DNA of 64,000 nt from Argyresthia goedartella (taxonomy: Eukaryota; Arthropoda; Insecta; Lepidoptera; Argyresthiidae), in assembly GCA_949825045.1 (NCBI GenBank), contig OX463808.1:24737674-24801673 (forward strand), given 5' to 3'. The notes beneath the pieces are model-generated. The model was not told the DNA's origin. It saw nothing but the letters and a program-made list of their open reading frames with translations, and did not search any database. Below are positions 1 through 12,139 of this stretch, piece by piece; the first letter of the stretch is position 1, and each line of letters starts with the position of its first letter. The translations under genes and the position numbers were made by a program.

Positions 1-1911
1 TTCCAGAGTACACTATCTTGCTACATCAATGTATCTTATGGCATTGTTAAAATATCTTGACCGAGAATATTTTCTCTCAGCACTTGGCAGTATGCCGGCG
101 GCGCCGCGTTACTGGAGAGCGAGAGCGTATTAAACTTTCCTGTTTGACATTAACAAATTGTTTCCCATAATGCGTTATCGCGTGCACAATAAAAGCGGAA
201 AGGTATCACAGCCATCAAGTGTAACTATAACTCTTTGTTATTCATGTCGCCTACACCTTGAGATGGCAATCGAAATTGTAAAGTCCACATTACATCGTAT
301 AATAGCGTTATGCTACGATACGTGTACTGAATAAATCAGCACTTCGCTTCATCGGTGAAAAAATGAACGTTACGTGTAAACTTCCGGCGCGTGTGTAAGA
401 AGGTATAGCTGTAGCAGTTCATATTCCAGGTGAAATGAAGTAAATGAATTCCATATGTGAAAATAGAGCAGATCGCAAGCAGGCTATTTAAATGCGTGGC
501 CCGTCATTAGAGCTGAGGACCGGAGGGTCCCTAGAGTCGCTCGGCTACGCAGGCGATTGCTCGGCATAATCGACCCGTTAACATTTCGCCTACATAGCTA
601 CCCTAGAGTATGCACCCGCCCTTCGGCACTTACCGGTATTGTGAGCACGGCACCACTCTGCTACCTTCGCTTTATCGGCGATCACTAAACTGGGATTGTG
701 TACACAACGCGTATCGCTTTCGACAGGCCCATAAGACATGACGTGCCGCTCGTAAGCCTATAGTATAGATAGGTATAGATAGAGCGAAGTGTGCTTTCAC
801 ACCTACTTATTATGATCTGAAACAAAAGATTACTGGAACTCCAGCACTAGAAGTCCGTGGAGGTAATATGATGTGTTTGCAGATAATATCTCTAACTTCA
901 GTTGGATGAATATTAAACACTCACCAAATTCTTCTAATGATAAGTCGGCTTACCTGAAAAAGAAAAAAGAAAAAAGTCAGTTACTACGAAATGTAAACCA
1001 ATTTTATACGAGAAAGTCTGAAGAAGCATTCACAATGTACGTATGTGGTTAAAAGTAAATAATGCGTGCTGGATTTAAACCCTTCGAATGGAAAACAAAA
1101 CAAGGGCCCGTACTCAATGTCACTGATAAAGCCGACGACGGGTGAAAAGAACCCTTCTAAGGAGGTTTCAGACAAGTCATCTAGGCTGGCCTGTTGATTG
1201 ATAATGGGGCGATTCAAGGCAAATAGGTTTTCCTATAAGAGTAAAAACTTTTCTAATGACAACAAAAACGGCGTCAAATTTGTGTCACACGTACATACTT
1301 AGTTACCACAATCATCAAAAATGTATAGCCTTTTTCTATCTACTTCTAATCCCTAATTTGGCTTATATTTTACAGGCAACTCTGAAGTTTCATTTCGTAA
1401 CCGTATTCTAGAATGCGAAAGATCTATATCACATTTTAATATACTAGTAGCAACCCGGAGAAGAGCGTTCTAAATCTCTCTGTTGTTTTTGAAGTGTTTG
1501 TGTTCAAAAGTCGAAGACAAACGCAAGTAATTAACTTATCCGCAACTTTGTATGAACGTAGCGGCGATGAGCACAAACGGCATTTATTGGAGTGTAAAAT
1601 AAGGGTATCTGGCGAACCAACCACAATTTAACTTGCACGAAGCCTTTTTTGATATCCAGCACTTATTTCACAATAAAGCAATACCCTCACAACGGGAGAG
1701 CCGCTCAGGTATCTCTAGAATAATAATAATCCATAATGATTGGCGGCAATAAGATATTCGAAATAGCCAGGGCAAAAAATAACAATTCCACTACGTTATT
1801 GCAGTTTCGCTAAGAAATGTAATCAAACTAGACAAGATTACTAAAAGAGCTGTGAGGCCAGCTTTTACCAGCATATTACAAAGCACTTTGAAGATAAACT
1901 TCACGTTTTTA
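1..1911. other. Intron-like sequence, no recognised feature
   Basis: AT-rich with short ORFs only. I see no cadherin exon, transposase or RNA gene. A somewhat GC-richer patch at about 540-760 has no coding signal that I can defend. Confidence 0.5.
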
Positions 1912-2115
1912 GGGCTCTATACCTGAAGGGTGCCAAACGAGACTAGAACGTCCGTACGTCCGTCTGTCTGTCCGTCTGTCACCGGGCTGTATGTAATAAA
2001 TAGCTGCAGGTAATAAATAGTAAGAGAGTCGACATTTTCACAGATGCGCTGTTGCCGCTACAGCAACAAATAATGAAATACACGAGATTTTATTAATTAA
2101 ATATCCCTGCTGCTG
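1912..2115 (+). repeat. GGTTCCGTACC / (CCGT)n family copy, degenerate
   Basis: Contains a decayed start (GGCTCTATACCTGAAGGG), a CCGTCCGT-type tetranucleotide tract and CTGTCACCGGGCTGTATG, then ATTTTCACAGATG and GTTGCCGCTACAGCAACAAA. The same order occurs at 10980-11395. I recognise this as a common lepidopteran interspersed family. Confidence 0.75.
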
Positions 2116-2354
2116 CGAATTACCAAATCGTAATGATTCAATATCACCACAAACTATACACATCATCATTGTCTATCTATATGATATCAAAATTAAGTTT
2201 GGGCATTTTTTTAGTCCTTAAATTTTCTTGTACGGGTACGGATCCGAACCAGCACTGGTTGAACAAAAGCATGCTTTTTATTACACATATTCAGAAAAAT
2301 TTAGAAAATATACAGTGTTTTCTACGACAATAATATGTATAATACTAGAGCATT

Positions 2355-2860
2355 TTCCCACGGCTTCGTCCGCATTGTTTTAGTTTTTTTTGTAGTCAAT
2401 TTTCGAACCAATGGTAAATGGCAACAAATATAATGATCACCAAAATATTTTTTCTTGCCCAAAATGGATAAATGAACACCAAAAGTTTCAAAAAATATCA
2501 GGGCAAAATACTGCGGTAGCTTAGGTGAAGGGTAAAGGGGGTGAGCGAAGCGAAGCCCCCTTTATTCTTCGTGTTAGGTTGAACATGTAACAACAACAAA
2601 AAATACTTAAAATATAAACTAAGTACACAAAACATAAAAAGAAGTTTGGTGATCATTTATCCAAACACAATTTGGTGGATATTTATCCATTCTGGCAGTC
2701 ATTTCGAATTTATTGGTAGTAAAATAGGTGCGTTTTTGGTAATCGTTTAAACATAAGCCATTGTAAATTTAGAAAACTGTTAATAACATTTTAGGTTGCT
2801 TTTCACAGTTGTGAAGACTTTTTCTTTTAATATTTTTATACTTAAAGTACCTCTTTATGC
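2355..2860 (+). repeat. Family R copy (GTGAGCGAAGCGAAGCCCC core)
   Basis: Shares with 40685-41047 (inverted), 49030-49340 and 49800-49985 a conserved run: AATGATCACCAAAAT, CTGCGGTAGCTTAGGTGAAG, GTGAGCGAAGCGAAGCCCC, GGTTGAACATGT and TTTGGTGATCATTTATCC. The sequence has no coding capacity that I see. Its class is unknown to me. The full copy at 40685-41047 has clean edges, set by an empty site. Confidence 0.8.
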
Positions 2861-2878
2861 ACTACATTAGAGGTTCTG

Positions 2879-3238
2879 CCTCAGATGTTAATACGACCAA
2901 GCCACTAGGTGAGCTTCTTCTCGAGCAGGCCACGTAAAACTGGCCGTGCGAAAAGCAGGCGCCCCTAAGATCAATTCCTGCTGTTTTCAGTGACTGACCC
3001 TGGGACTTATTCATACAGATTGTCCTTGAGCACAACCAGTAAATACTATGGCCTCTACCACGTTTTTATGTAAGGCTTTCACGCGTAACCTGGCCCCATC
3101 ACACAACTTAGGTGGATTGAGATTTCGCAATAGCATGACTGACCCACTTTGAGGATAAGTGTGTGAGACGGTAGACCAGGTGGGTTGAGCGCCTTTAGGA
3201 ATTTCACACTTTTTTTTGCTTTGAGACTCTGTATACAC
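2879..3238 (-). pseudogene. Helitron helicase C-terminal relic
   Basis: On the minus strand, 3238 to about 3011 reads VMLLRNLNPPKLCDGARLRV followed by VEAIVFTG. After a stop and frame change at about 3010-3012, the sequence from about 3014 leftwards reads [45 protein letters not shown]. These are the last motifs of the Pif1-like helicase of Helitron rolling-circle transposons (LLRNL-P-LCNGTRL and the TINKSQGQ...CFSHGQLYVACSR block). Some 25 residues usually found between the two blocks are missing. No Rep domain is nearby, so this is a fragment. Confidence 0.8.
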
Positions 3239-3570
3239 AACTTCATCCCCCTTTTCACCCCTTTTTTACCCCTTTAGGGATGAAACTTTAAAAACCCTGA
3301 GACACGTATTCATAAATTTTTAAACGTCAGTCTAAACACAGAATTTGAAGATCCTAACTTCAAAACTGACGGACTTTCATACAAACTTGCAATCTCTATT
3401 TTACCTCCTTTGGAGTAGAATAAAAAAACGCTAAGACCCGTGTTCATTAATTTTCAATCGTCAGCCTAAGCACAAAATTTGATGATCTTAACTGCAAAAC
3501 TGACCGACTTTCATATAAACTTTAATACCCCATTTTACCCCCTTAGGGGTGGATTTTTTTAAAGTACGTC
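3235..3570. repeat. Two degenerate tandem units (CCCCTTTAGGGG family)
   Basis: Two roughly 165-bp units share CCCTTTAGGGATGAAAC-like starts, AAACCCTGAGAC / AACGCTAAGACC, TTCATAAATTTT / TTCATTAATTTT and CAAAACTGACGGACTTTCAT / CAAAACTGACCGACTTTCAT. A related piece occurs at 21410-21660. The units follow directly on the Helitron helicase relic. Confidence 0.65.
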
Positions 3571-5359
3571 CTTATTCCTTGTCTACATTATAAATGGAAC
3601 CTCTATGCAAAATTTCAGCTTTCTAGGTTGCAGGGTTTGGGCTGGGCGTTGATGAGCTTTTCGTTATGTCCTCCTAACATGGTCGAAATTGGTCGAAATG
3701 ATCGCATTGTTCCACAGAGGTGCCAACTAGTGGCATCTATTTTCGTAAACAATCTCATTCGCTTTAACAAAGAGCATGCAGCTTAAACACTGCTTCGACA
3801 ACGGCGTAATGCGGATGTGCGCTTTCGAGCACACAACACGGTGGGATTTTTGAGAGGAAATAAAATAATTGTCCTTTCATATTTTGGCGAACCCGCCGGG
3901 TAATGGCGTGCGCTGTCGACACCTGAGCGTGCGATGTCGCTGAATTTACCGAATAAATTACCGAAGCTAAACAATGCGGCGACGGACACCGCAGCAAACA
4001 AGGAGCATTGCACGCCCGTCCAGTATCCACACCGCCCAAATCCCAACCTAGGCGGGGCGCGGAATAACCAGATAAAAGCATTTCATGAGTCTGCACACTG
4101 AGCGAAATAAATCCAACGCATTTCGCGAGAAGCGAGCAAATACGGAAAATAAGCAGAGAATTAGGAAAGTGAATTAGAAAATCTGTAGCTAAGAAACTTA
4201 ACTACCCCTGTCACAAACATGTCGAGTAGCATGGGAAGTAGCGAGGAAAGGATGTCGAGATATTTAAATTACTCGTCAAGCGCACATCATGCTCCTCGTC
4301 TTGCCCACCGCGCCCGGTTTTGTCAGTTGTTTGGGCGAGTCAAAGGACCGGCATTATCGGCAATATCGATGTTGCGATGAATTGCGCGATAGAGCAGTTT
4401 GCGGACAGAGAGGGCAACATCGCGGCAGAGCGAAGAGCAGAGCGACGAGCACAGAATGGCAGAGATATAGTTAAAATATTCGACCGTTCAAATTGTCCTA
4501 AAAACTATGAAATTTATTAAATAAAAAAATATTTTCTTAATTAAAGTAGACTTTATATGCTCTCACTGTAAGCTTTTTTAGGTTTTACTTGATTGATGAA
4601 GACTCCGAGGGTCCCTTATTCATTATTATGTAGTCTAGTCTGGTCATACCCATCGGCACCCTATGTATACTGAATCGCGATTGACAACTTTGTAAACAAA
4701 GTTACCTACTGACAAAGCACGCAAGTATCGGGATTTTATGAATATTTGGCCGGGACTGTGTAAATCGAGATAGAAGATGAAGATTTATTGAGTGTAGCGC
4801 ACCTGTCATCGGCGTCAAGACGAGGGGTTGCAACTGGGTTTATAGCTAGCACAAAGTAATACTAGATTGATTCATATTTTAAATTGACACCTGATGATAC
4901 TAGTATCATCAGTATTCTAGAATAATGTCGAACTTGAGCAAACCAATAAAAAGAATAAATTATGGTCCATCCGTGAACCAATCAGTAGTGAGACTATTTA
5001 ATGAAAGGATATGTGTATACCGGCTTCGCATAAGCTACGCGCAACCGTACATGTACCTATTTATGTATTCTGTGGCATAAACCGACCTTTATTAGAATGT
5101 AATACAGAACACAAATTTAAGAGATTGGAGTAAGTACAGCTGCAGTAAAATATTTCTTGTAAGGGCGTGTCCATTAATTGCTTGAGGCCTTCTTGACGAT
5201 TTTCTGACCCAACAATATCATGAAAATTTGGCTCCATATATTTTTATTATCAAACCCAATTTTTCTCGACATTTTACGATTTGATTGAAGGAAAAAAATA
5301 ATGTGACAGATTTGCTTTGTCAAAATGGTTTACGATAAAAAAAATTGCGAATTAAAAAA
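3571..5359. other. Intron-like sequence, no recognised feature
   Basis: No gene or repeat that I recognise. Short overlapping ORFs at 3764-4096 and 4289-4520 show no family resemblance and have no plausible exon borders. Confidence 0.5.
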
Positions 5360-5520
5360 CTTTGCCACTAAGAAGTTGTTTTGTAAAATCACAGTCGCTG
5401 GATGCCCGTATCATAAAAGCAAAATAACCATAATGATTCCTTGTTTGTTCTGCGCGCCGAAGGTAGATAAATAAAACAGTTAAACGGAAAGCGCCCAGTC
5501 GATCTGAAACTCACAGCCTT
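5360..5520 (-). repeat. Family T copy
   Basis: In reverse complement this matches 8870-9045: GTTTCAGATC, CTTTAACTG / CTTTAAACTG, CAGAACAAAC, CATTCAGCGACTGTG / CATCCAGCGACTGTG and the GAAGTT / AGAAGCTTCTTAGTGG block. Two copies of opposite orientation in 3.5 kb. Confidence 0.7.
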
Positions 5521-5539
5521 ATGATGTACTGAACAGTGT

Positions 5540-5990
5540 TGTAATGGTAGTTTATGTGACTGATACATAATGGAGGGCATTAAAACTCGAGAGTGGGTTA
5601 CGTAATAATATCACTCGAGAGTTTTAATGCCTAATTACATACAGTTACATACACTAATTTATCTACACACATATCATAAGCTCTCTTTGATGTGTTCAGG
5701 AACCGCATGTTCGACCGGCATGGTGGCATTGATAATTGCTCTGTACTTGTTTAGCTTGTTCAGTAGTACCAACTTCACAGACAAACTAGGGGCGGCACGC
5801 AGGCGGGCGTCGGCGTTCGAAATTTGAATGTCATAATTTGTCTAAAATTGATTCAGATATTCAGATAGGAAATGAGTTTTTACCAAGTAGTATAACATCA
5901 TGCTGGTCGTGACGTGCGGGTTTTGGACACAGTAAAGAGAGTTTTTGATACGTGTGTAGATAAAGGGTTATAAGATAGCATGCTGTAGTA
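5540..5990 (+). repeat. Family S copy (hairpin GGCATTAAAACTCGAGAG)
   Basis: Begins GTTTATGTGACTGATACATA, carries an internal inverted repeat (ATTAAAACTCGAGAGTG and CACTCGAGAGTTTTAAT around 5580-5628), then GTACATACACTAATTTATC, GTTCGACCGGCAT and GGGGCGGCACGCAGGCGGGC. The same order is found at 62750-63190, and the first third at 33045-33225. Confidence 0.85.
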
Positions 5991-6649
5991 TGTGTGTTTA
6001 ATACATTAGGGACGTCATTCTGATCATTTTTTACTATGAAACGATATTGGCTCCAAAATTTGTAGTGACTAAAAAAATAACACCTTGTCCGGTGTTTCAG
6101 TGTGTCCTTTGATTTGCTTAAAAAGAAGCAATTAAAATAGATAATTTCAAATAGGACAACAGTTCGTGACGAGTATAGATACCTTGAATACGCAACTCAA
6201 CGGTTACCTGCTAGCAATAGAAACAGTCTGGTTGCCCTCCGATCTCTAGTAATTTCAATGCAATTAGAGTCATATCGTACATTCTAGTCCAGCGGCAGAG
6301 CAATTTAAACTGCACAGCGATCCTTCGCCAATAATTGCAATAGCACGCTCGACTTGCACCCGTATTACGATTCAAAGCAACGCCTTTGTTCTACGAAGAT
6401 GGTAACAATATTTCAATATTCAATCCGTCGGTTGTCAGTCGTACAAAGAGGTCGCATACTCAAACCCCGCGGATTAATTAGAACTACCCCTATGACTCTA
6501 TATTTAGAACTACCCTCATGACTCCATCGAAGCTACCAAAGAGCGATGTCTGTTAACAGTTATTGACTAAAAAAATATTGAACAAGTGTAGTGTACTCCC
6601 AGACATATCAAAGATATTGGAAAAAAAAAACATTAACAAACAACTATAA
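5991..6649. other. Intron-like sequence, no recognised feature
   Basis: AT-rich, no ORF with resemblance and no repeat shared with the rest of the window that I noticed. Confidence 0.45.
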
Positions 6650-7040
6650 GACCTTCAGCATGTCCGTGAAGTCTGCAACAGTAAATAAGACGAATTCGAC
6701 GAGGATATGGAAGATATGAAAACGAAAATCAATATGTTTGAGAAAAAAAACGAGAATCTTACAAACACAAATAAACATCTAGTAACTAAAGTCTCAGCCC
6801 TAGAACAAAACAAAATAGCTGGAGTCCCTTATCAAGAAACTGAAAGAGGATCGGAGATCAAACTTATCATAGCGACAAACATTAAGGTAGGAAGGAAATG
6901 TCTTGAACAAAGACGGCACGCTGCATGTCGAGTTGAAGGACTGCGAGATCAGCACCTGGGTGAAGGCCGTCCGTCCGCACCGCCGAGCTGACAGTCTCCG
7001 ATGTGATGCCGGACTCCAACCTCAATACTGAGGTAGTTGC
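6650..7040 (+). pseudogene. LINE ORF1-like relic (coiled coil)
   Basis: 6707-6850 reads a charged coiled-coil segment (MKTKINMFEKKNENL, KVSALEQNK) followed by IAGVPYQETE, which resembles the end of the coiled coil and start of the RRM-like domain (YSRRNNLEIxGVP) in insect LINE ORF1 proteins. From 6897 another frame gives LNKDGTLHVELKDCEIS. The frame change and loss of the middle show it is dead. Assignment to a LINE clade is not possible. Confidence 0.5.
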
Positions 7041-7580
7041 AACCAGGATCTACTAGGCTTACTATAAGTTTGTGTGGTGTATCTCAGAAGGGAAAATCCT
7101 GGTATAGTAACTATAAATTATATATATGATGTGATCAAATCTGACTAAAACATCACACTTAGTTCTTTATCTTATTGTATTTGTACTGCATAAATGATAA
7201 AAACCCGGCCAAGTGCGTGTCGAACTTTGCACATTTGGGGTTCCGTAGTAAATGTAGAATATAAGCCAAAAAATAATAATTAGGAAGGAGCAGACTCTCC
7301 CAGAGTAGAATCCAGCTCAACTTTCAGATGGGTTGGACTTAAACCTTTCAAATGAATGTACCTATATTGTATGACATATCGATGACCAATGTTGTAAATG
7401 TTTGCAAAATCACTCAGATCAATCTCGATTAATGGCTATGAAACAAAAACAAAAGAACGCAGATTCTATTTTTTTTTCAAATTTACGCGTCAAAAGATTC
7501 GAACTTACGAATAAAATTAAAAAAATAGCCAGTATTGGCATCAATATGCCAGGTCGGCTACTATTGGCCTACGTAGATCC
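7041..7580. other. Intron-like sequence with small repeat fragment
   Basis: 7200-7255 holds a decayed end of the GGTTCCGTACC family (CGGCCAAGTGCGTGTCG ... GGGGTTCCGTAG). The rest is unassigned. Confidence 0.5.
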
Positions 7581-7905
7581 GTGCGCCGTGGCCTAGCGGT
7601 ATTCACACATCGGAAACAATCATGCGGGTAGGAACATCAAGCTGAGACGGGTACTGAATGGGTGTCCGTTTCTATGTGGCATTTGTTTAGGGCGCTGCCG
7701 TGTTTCGGATGACACTTTAAGGTCCCGGCTATTATCGCTACTCGGTGATAAAGCGGCCGTAAAGCTGATCAATGGCCCTAATAGGTCAACTTAACATCTG
7801 ACAGTCAGGTTGGTCACTATCCCGACACCCCTCCATCAACCCGCACTAAGCCAGCGTGGTGGAGTATGGCTCAATCTTATTCGTATCCGGGAAAAGGCCA
7901 GTGTT
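7581..7905 (+). repeat. SINE-like element with tRNA-like A box
   Basis: Starts GTGCGCCGTGGCCTAGCGG, containing a good pol III A box (TGGCCTAGCGG, 7589-7599); the B box is weak (around 7630-7640). The 3' half (CTAAGCCAGCGTGGTGGAG, TATGGCTCAATCTTATTCGT) also occurs in reverse orientation in each copy of the 656-bp duplication at 37226-38537, showing it is dispersed. Confidence 0.65.
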
Positions 7906-8869
7906 ACTCGGTGGGGTCATTAATGGGTTACATATCCGTAAGGCTCAAGTATTCTAAGAATGTGTAAGAACAAGAAAACTGTTTTCTATTTTTGTAAACA
8001 AAATGCCAGGATTGTAAACCAAATATATATCAATTATTCAAATGATATAAGAACGATTGATTGATCTAAATTTAAATTAACCATTGGTAAATTATACTTT
8101 TATATTATAACCCTTTCTTACATCCTTTAAGCAAAACTATATTTTCGTCATTGTGAAAAATATTGGACATCCACATTTTTATTTTCATGATGTTATTTTT
8201 GTCATAATGAATACTTACATAAAGCACAGAAGCTTTTCGCGTCGGGATCAAGCTTAGGGGAATAATAACGCTTTTCTTATGGTGTTAAGCGTGAGTAAGC
8301 CTGCTTAGCCTTCAGAATAACGCTTAAAATACTGTTTGCTTTTCAATGAACGATAAATGGTACGGAACGGTGATTCGGAAATTTTATATTGTCTGATCAT
8401 ATATTTTCTCCAGATTGGATCTCCTTATTTTGTTCATTTAAGGTATGTGTGGTAACGGTACGTATGGGCGTTGGGGGCGATGCTACAGGAGAGTTATTTG
8501 AGATATAAAAAACTTTTACTTGTAACGAACTATGGTTCGAGTTGAAATCATCTATTTCAATTGCTTCTTTTTTAGCCAGGTCAAAGGTTACAATCAAACA
8601 CCGGTCTAATCAAATGTGTTAAAAATTTTTGGTCACTACATGGACCGAGTTGGCAACTTAATCGTAAATAACGGTTCATAGTAAAAGATATCACAACGAC
8701 GTCCATAATGTAAAAAACACATATACTAAAGAATGTGCCGGCTAAGTTTGCGTGAGTCAAAACCTTTAATTTCGGTCGTATTAGGGTTATTTTTGATTGA
8801 ACCGCGCGCTGACATATCTGGCAAGCACTTTACATGCTATCTTTTTATCTTTTACAATAATGTTTATCT
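7906..8869. other. Intron-like sequence, no recognised feature
   Basis: AT-rich; nothing recognised. Confidence 0.45.
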
Positions 8870-9045
8870 TATGGTTGTAAGTTTCAGATCTAGTGCGCGC
8901 TTGCCTTTAAACTGTTTTATTAATCTGCCCTCGGCGCGACGCGCAGAACAAACAAGAATCATCAAAGTTATTTTCCCTTTACGGTACGGACATTCAGCGA
9001 CTGTGGTTTTACAGAACAGCTTCTTAGTGGCGATGTTTTTGAACT
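8870..9045 (+). repeat. Family T copy
   Basis: Forward copy of the element seen reversed at 5360-5520; includes TTAATCTGCCCTCGGCGC and ACGGACATTCAGCGACTGTG. Confidence 0.7.
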
Positions 9046-9072
9046 GGCTAAAATTTTGACCGCAAACCATTT

Positions 9073-9193
9073 CGACGAATCTTCGAAGCTCGACGAATCT
9101 TCGAAGCTCGACGAATCTTCGAAGCTCGACGAATAACGATTTCCTTTTGACTGGGTGTTTCTTGTTGAACTGACTGGGTGTTTCTTGTTGAAC
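9073..9193. repeat. Two adjacent short tandem repeats
   Basis: Three perfect 18-bp units (CGACGAATCTTCGAAGCT) at 9073-9126 plus a partial fourth, then two perfect 23-bp units at 9148-9170 and 9171-9193. Confidence 0.95.
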
Positions 9194-10348
9194 TAGCCGC
9201 AGGTTACTTTTACTAACTCATTGGTTGTACATCTAGGTAGTCTCCAATGGGACTAAACTTACCATTTAGTATGTATCTTCCCATTAGCTTCCCATATATA
9301 GGGTTGTAAAATATGATAATTGCAGCCAGATAAGAAACCGGTGTTAATTTATAGAGTAAATTATTATATTTTCATCTCTGGCCGCAAAAAATCATGATTT
9401 TTCAAAATGGCGGCAGATAGGTATGCCACAAAAGTTACATACTCTTTCACATGGTTATCAAGTCGAGTAACTTACAGGCAACAGGACATGTTGTAAGGGG
9501 CGGCGCAAGCAGTCCCTGAAATTTAAAATGGCCCACAAAGCCGAAATAACAAGCAAATTATAAGATCTGTTAAGAAGTACGGCGCAAGCGGCCCTTGAAG
9601 TTTCACATGGTTACCTTTAGAACAGAGACCTACTATTAGGGGCCCTCTAATTTTTCGTGGCATGAAGTTATTCAGTTCTGGAGCTCCTTTGGATTTTTCC
9701 AAGCCCCCTTCTGATTTGGTTTGGAACCCGTGTTTTACAGAGTGTAACAGAAAGGTGCAGTTATAAAGTTGCTCTGATCAAATCGCTTTCATAATTTTGC
9801 TCAAGATGAAGTCCTTTTAAATGTGACTACATCTTTTTGTCACACCAAATATACAGTGAACTGTGTTTCGTTATAAACCAAATCATTATAATATGTTGAC
9901 AAGAATCATGGCTGAGAAAATGTTCTTGGAATTTTCTTCCCCATTCCGTCAGCTTGGATTCTCGGGATAGAGCTTCGTTTGTTTCTGACGCCGCTATTAC
10001 AGGTTACTATATCCGACCTAAGCTATCCTATTAGTTGCCACACACACGCAATGTACAAGTATGTACCGGTATCGAAATGTTTAGGTATTAACAACCGCCA
10101 CCATGTACCAGCCGCGATATATTGGCGGTGAACATCACCAACACATTTACTCTACTCAGCATAGTGTGTTTGATTATAGTGATAATCATAACGAGCTTGT
10201 CTACCTGGTCGGGTCGATACAACGGTTACTGTGACATTCTGCGAACCGTCCATTTAATTATAAGGCTAATAATTAGCCTGTAATTTGGTCAAGTCCACAC
10301 TAAGCTGCTTTCGATTATGAACGGTTTATCATCGGCGCAGCAATGTTT
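9194..10348. other. Intron-like sequence, no recognised feature
   Basis: No gene or shared repeat recognised. Confidence 0.45.
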
Positions 10349-10436
10349 GTCCAATTCTTAAGGCGTAAAAAGTAAATAAATGAATCTGACATGGTCCAAT
10401 TCTTAAGGCGTAAAAAGTAAATAAATGAATCTGACA
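10349..10436. repeat. 45-bp direct tandem duplication
   Basis: The 45-bp unit beginning GTCCAATTCTTAAGGCG is present at 10349-10393 and again at 10394-10436 with no mismatch that I can see. Confidence 0.95.
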
Positions 10437-10979
10437 ATGTTAAGTCCATCCAATCGCCTTGTAGCCATAAATGATATTTTCAAACTCGTTGTTTTATTAT
10501 TATTTTAGATATTCTAAACAGCTTTCCTTGCTTCAATTGCTCTGTGAGCTGTAGGCCTCGTAAGCGTCACAAGAAATTTGCGTTTTTATTATTATTTTTC
10601 ATCCCATCGCATCACACCCCTTCACTACTCTGCTGGCCGTTAAAGGAAACACATAAAAACTTAAGCAAATTTTATGTTGTTCCTCCACAATTGCCCTCAG
10701 TAGAATCTTCAGGATTCTAGGTGATGTCTGTCAATAATAGGGCTGTTTAGGGCTAACGCAGACCCCGTGATTTTTTTAATAATCTCACAGCATTTTCTTT
10801 CAAATCACATACACACTTATAAATGCACCTGGTTACGAACATGGAGTATGAAAATAGCCGCACCAATAAATTTGTGAACTACATTTTGCGATCCAAAATC
10901 CAACCTATTGACTTTTCACAAAAATTATATAGCTAGTCAAACTCACAGTAATGTCACTCCACGAATCCAAGGACACCAC
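10437..10979. other. Intron-like sequence with family P fragment
   Basis: 10800-10885 carries TGCACCTGGTTACGAACATG and GCCGCACCAATAA, a motif pair shared with families P and Q elsewhere in the window. Otherwise unassigned. Confidence 0.5.
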
Positions 10980-11395
10980 ATTTTTTAGGGTTCCGTACCC
11001 GAAGGGTTCCAAACGGGACCCTATTACTAAGACTTCGCTGTCCGTCCGTCCGTCCGTCCGTCCGTCTGTCACCAAGCTGTATCTCAAGAACCTAGAGTTG
11101 AAATTTTCACAGATTATGTATTTCTGTTGCCGCTATAACAACAAATACTAAAAAACAGGATAAAATAAATATTTAAGGGGGCTCCCATACAACAATTCTT
11201 TCAATACCACATACAAACTTATGGATGCACCTGGTTACGTACATGGAGTGTGAAAGTAACCGCACCAATAACTTTGTAAACAATATTTTGCTGTGTAAAT
11301 CCAAACTATTCACTCCACACCATCGCTTCCATTGAACGGTGGTACGGAACCCTTCGTGCTCGATTTAGACTCGCACTTGACCGGTTTTTTAAATC
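10980..11395 (+). repeat. GGTTCCGTACC / (CCGT)n family, near-complete copy
   Basis: Opens TTTTTAGGGTTCCGTACCCG at about 10979, contains GGGACCCTATTACTAAGAC, seven CCGT/CCGTC units around 11040-11067, CTGTCACCAAGCTGTATCTC, GTTGCCGCTATAACAACAAA, and closes GGTACGGAACCCTTCGTG ... ACTCGCACTTGACCGGTTTT. The inverted similarity of the two ends (GGTTCCGTACC against GGTACGGAACC) marks both borders. A very common lepidopteran dispersed repeat in my experience. Confidence 0.85.
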
Positions 11396-11399
11396 TGTC

Positions 11400-11632
11400 A
11401 TGTCGTTTGGGCTGCGGTTTTTTTACATTTTCAACCCCGTCATTTTGAAAAAAAAAAGAAAGAGAATCGACAAAAAAAAAATATTTAATTATCGAACCTG
11501 CTCACAAAAATTCACGAGAATCAGTTGAGAAATGCTGCCTGTAGAGGAGAACATACGTACACACATCCGGACATACGAAAGCATTTATGCCCAATCCTGA
11601 AACGGAGAGGCTTCGCACGCTCGGTTAATAAA
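11400..11632 (+). repeat. Family P copy
   Basis: Contains CGAACCTGCTCACAAAA, TTCACGAGAATCAGTTGAGAA, CCTGTAGAGGAGAACA, CCGGACATACGAAAGC and a closing ACGGAGAGGCTTCGC ... CTCGGTTAATAA. Seven copies occur in the window (see 23375, 26395, 36250, 39885, 52880, 53695). Confidence 0.85.
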
Positions 11633-11634
11633 CT

Positions 11635-11684
11635 GCTAACTTGAACCGAACATCAATTTAATAAAATGTTCGGTTCAAGTTAGC
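11635..11684. repeat. Perfect 19-bp hairpin
   Basis: Arms 11635-11653 and 11666-11684 are perfect reverse complements (GCTAACTTGAACCGAACAT) with a 12-nt AT loop. It abuts the end of the family P copy. Confidence 0.95.
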
Positions 11685-12139
11685 GTCTAATGTAGAAAGT
11701 AACACTATAAGAATATTTGTGAAATTCTTGAAATTCAAACCGTAAGTCAACAGTTCGGTTTTGTCTCTACCCGACGCGACTTGGCGATGCAGTGCAATAA
11801 GCCGACTTGCGATGTATATTTTATATCTCATTTTTCACGTGTCACCATTAAAGCGAAGAAGCGCCAGAAAACAATTTCCCTGTATTGCTTACGTCACGAC
11901 GCCACGTGAGCTGACAATACTTGCAGTTCAAATATTGACCAGGGATAAAGGGACTCACTTGAAAAAATTGCAAATATACAAGTCACATGACGTATCTGTC
12001 TTGGGGGATGATTAGCGTGCATTTGATATATGGACATCGACCATAGTTCGAGTGATTTTGTATGGGAATCACTCGATATCCGCCATTTTATTGTTGCTTT
12101 GTGCGAGAAGAGGCTCCGCTCCCTGAATATCATGTAAAG

